A stretch of 5,964 nt of DNA from Fimiplasma intestinipullorum (GTDB lineage: Bacteria; Bacillota_I; Bacilli_A; Erysipelotrichales; Coprobacillaceae). The notes beneath the pieces are model-generated. The model saw only the letters and a program-made list of their open reading frames with translations, did not search any database and was not told where the DNA came from. A program made the position numbers and the translations under genes. The DNA lies in NCBI GenBank assembly GCA_018715065.1, contig DVMJ01000037.1, positions 1 to 5,964 on the forward strand, read 5' to 3'. Shown in pieces: positions 5,936-5,964 of this stretch (positions within the stretch are counted from its first letter, which is position 1; each line of letters opens with the position of its first letter).

Positions 5936-5964
5936 TACACTGGTTTGCACACTGTTTTGAACCG

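Larger units (their letters stand above)
4856..5964 (-). mobile_element. IS110-family insertion sequence remnant
   Basis: The transposase pseudogene with its upstream non-coding stretch forms most of an IS110-family element. The left end lies at or beyond 5935 and may be outside the window; the right end is probably a little below 4856. IS110 elements lack long terminal inverted repeats and make no clear target duplication, so the borders cannot be fixed from one copy. The stops, frameshifts and internal deletions show it has been immobile for some time. Its transposase points away from its own left end and towards the operon promoter. Confidence 0.65.

Noticed and set aside
5936..5958. Direct repeat ACACTG spaced by 6 nt
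   Set aside because: Two 6-mers in AT-rich DNA are expected by chance; there is no link to an IS end that I can show.

Overview
The window looks like a chromosomal segment of a low-to-mid GC Bacillota bacterium. A gut-type Erysipelotrichia or Clostridia relative is my guess, based on codon style, strong AGGAGG-type ribosome sites, consensus sigma-A promoter boxes and the insertion-sequence types; no marker gene fixes the species. It holds one intact three-gene operon on the minus strand (about 4594 down to 141), bordered on both sides by traces of mobile DNA.

The operon starts at a near-perfect promoter (TTGACA, 16 bp, TATAAT at 4594-4567). Next comes a leader of about 220 nt that can fold into a three-way junction (4547-4442), with a possible attenuator and a very short upstream open reading frame with its own ribosome site. 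The first gene (4338-1504) is a ten-helix P-type ATPase that resembles the animal Na+/K+-ATPase (type IIC) in its cation-binding helices. It overlaps by 4 bp with a first RCK/TrkA-type regulatory protein (1507-857). A second RCK/TrkA-type protein follows after 15 bp (841-173), and an intrinsic terminator (167-141) closes the unit. No TrkH/KtrB-type potassium channel is present. The operon therefore joins an ion pump to two nucleotide-sensing subunits normally associated with K+ uptake, which suggests a monovalent-cation homeostasis unit.

To the right (4856-5964) lies a decayed IS110-family element. Its transposase can be read across three shifts of frame, three premature stops and internal deletions that appear to remove the part of the C-terminal domain holding the nucleophilic serine. 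The non-coding stretch upstream of the transposase (5802-5964) still contains a long-range stem of 14 bp with one bulge, in the place where IS110 elements encode their bridge RNA. Between this element and the operon promoter (4595-4855) there is AT-rich intergenic DNA with weak plus-strand promoter-like boxes and one doubtful small reading frame.

To the left (1-131) is a compact run of three perfect hairpins that resembles the right end of an IS200/IS605 (TnpB-type) element, abutting the operon terminator.

The points most worth following are the structured leader with uORF and possible attenuator in front of the ATPase, the pump plus twin-RCK architecture without a channel, and the two possible mobile-element guide RNAs (bridge RNA and omega-RNA ends) that flank the operon.
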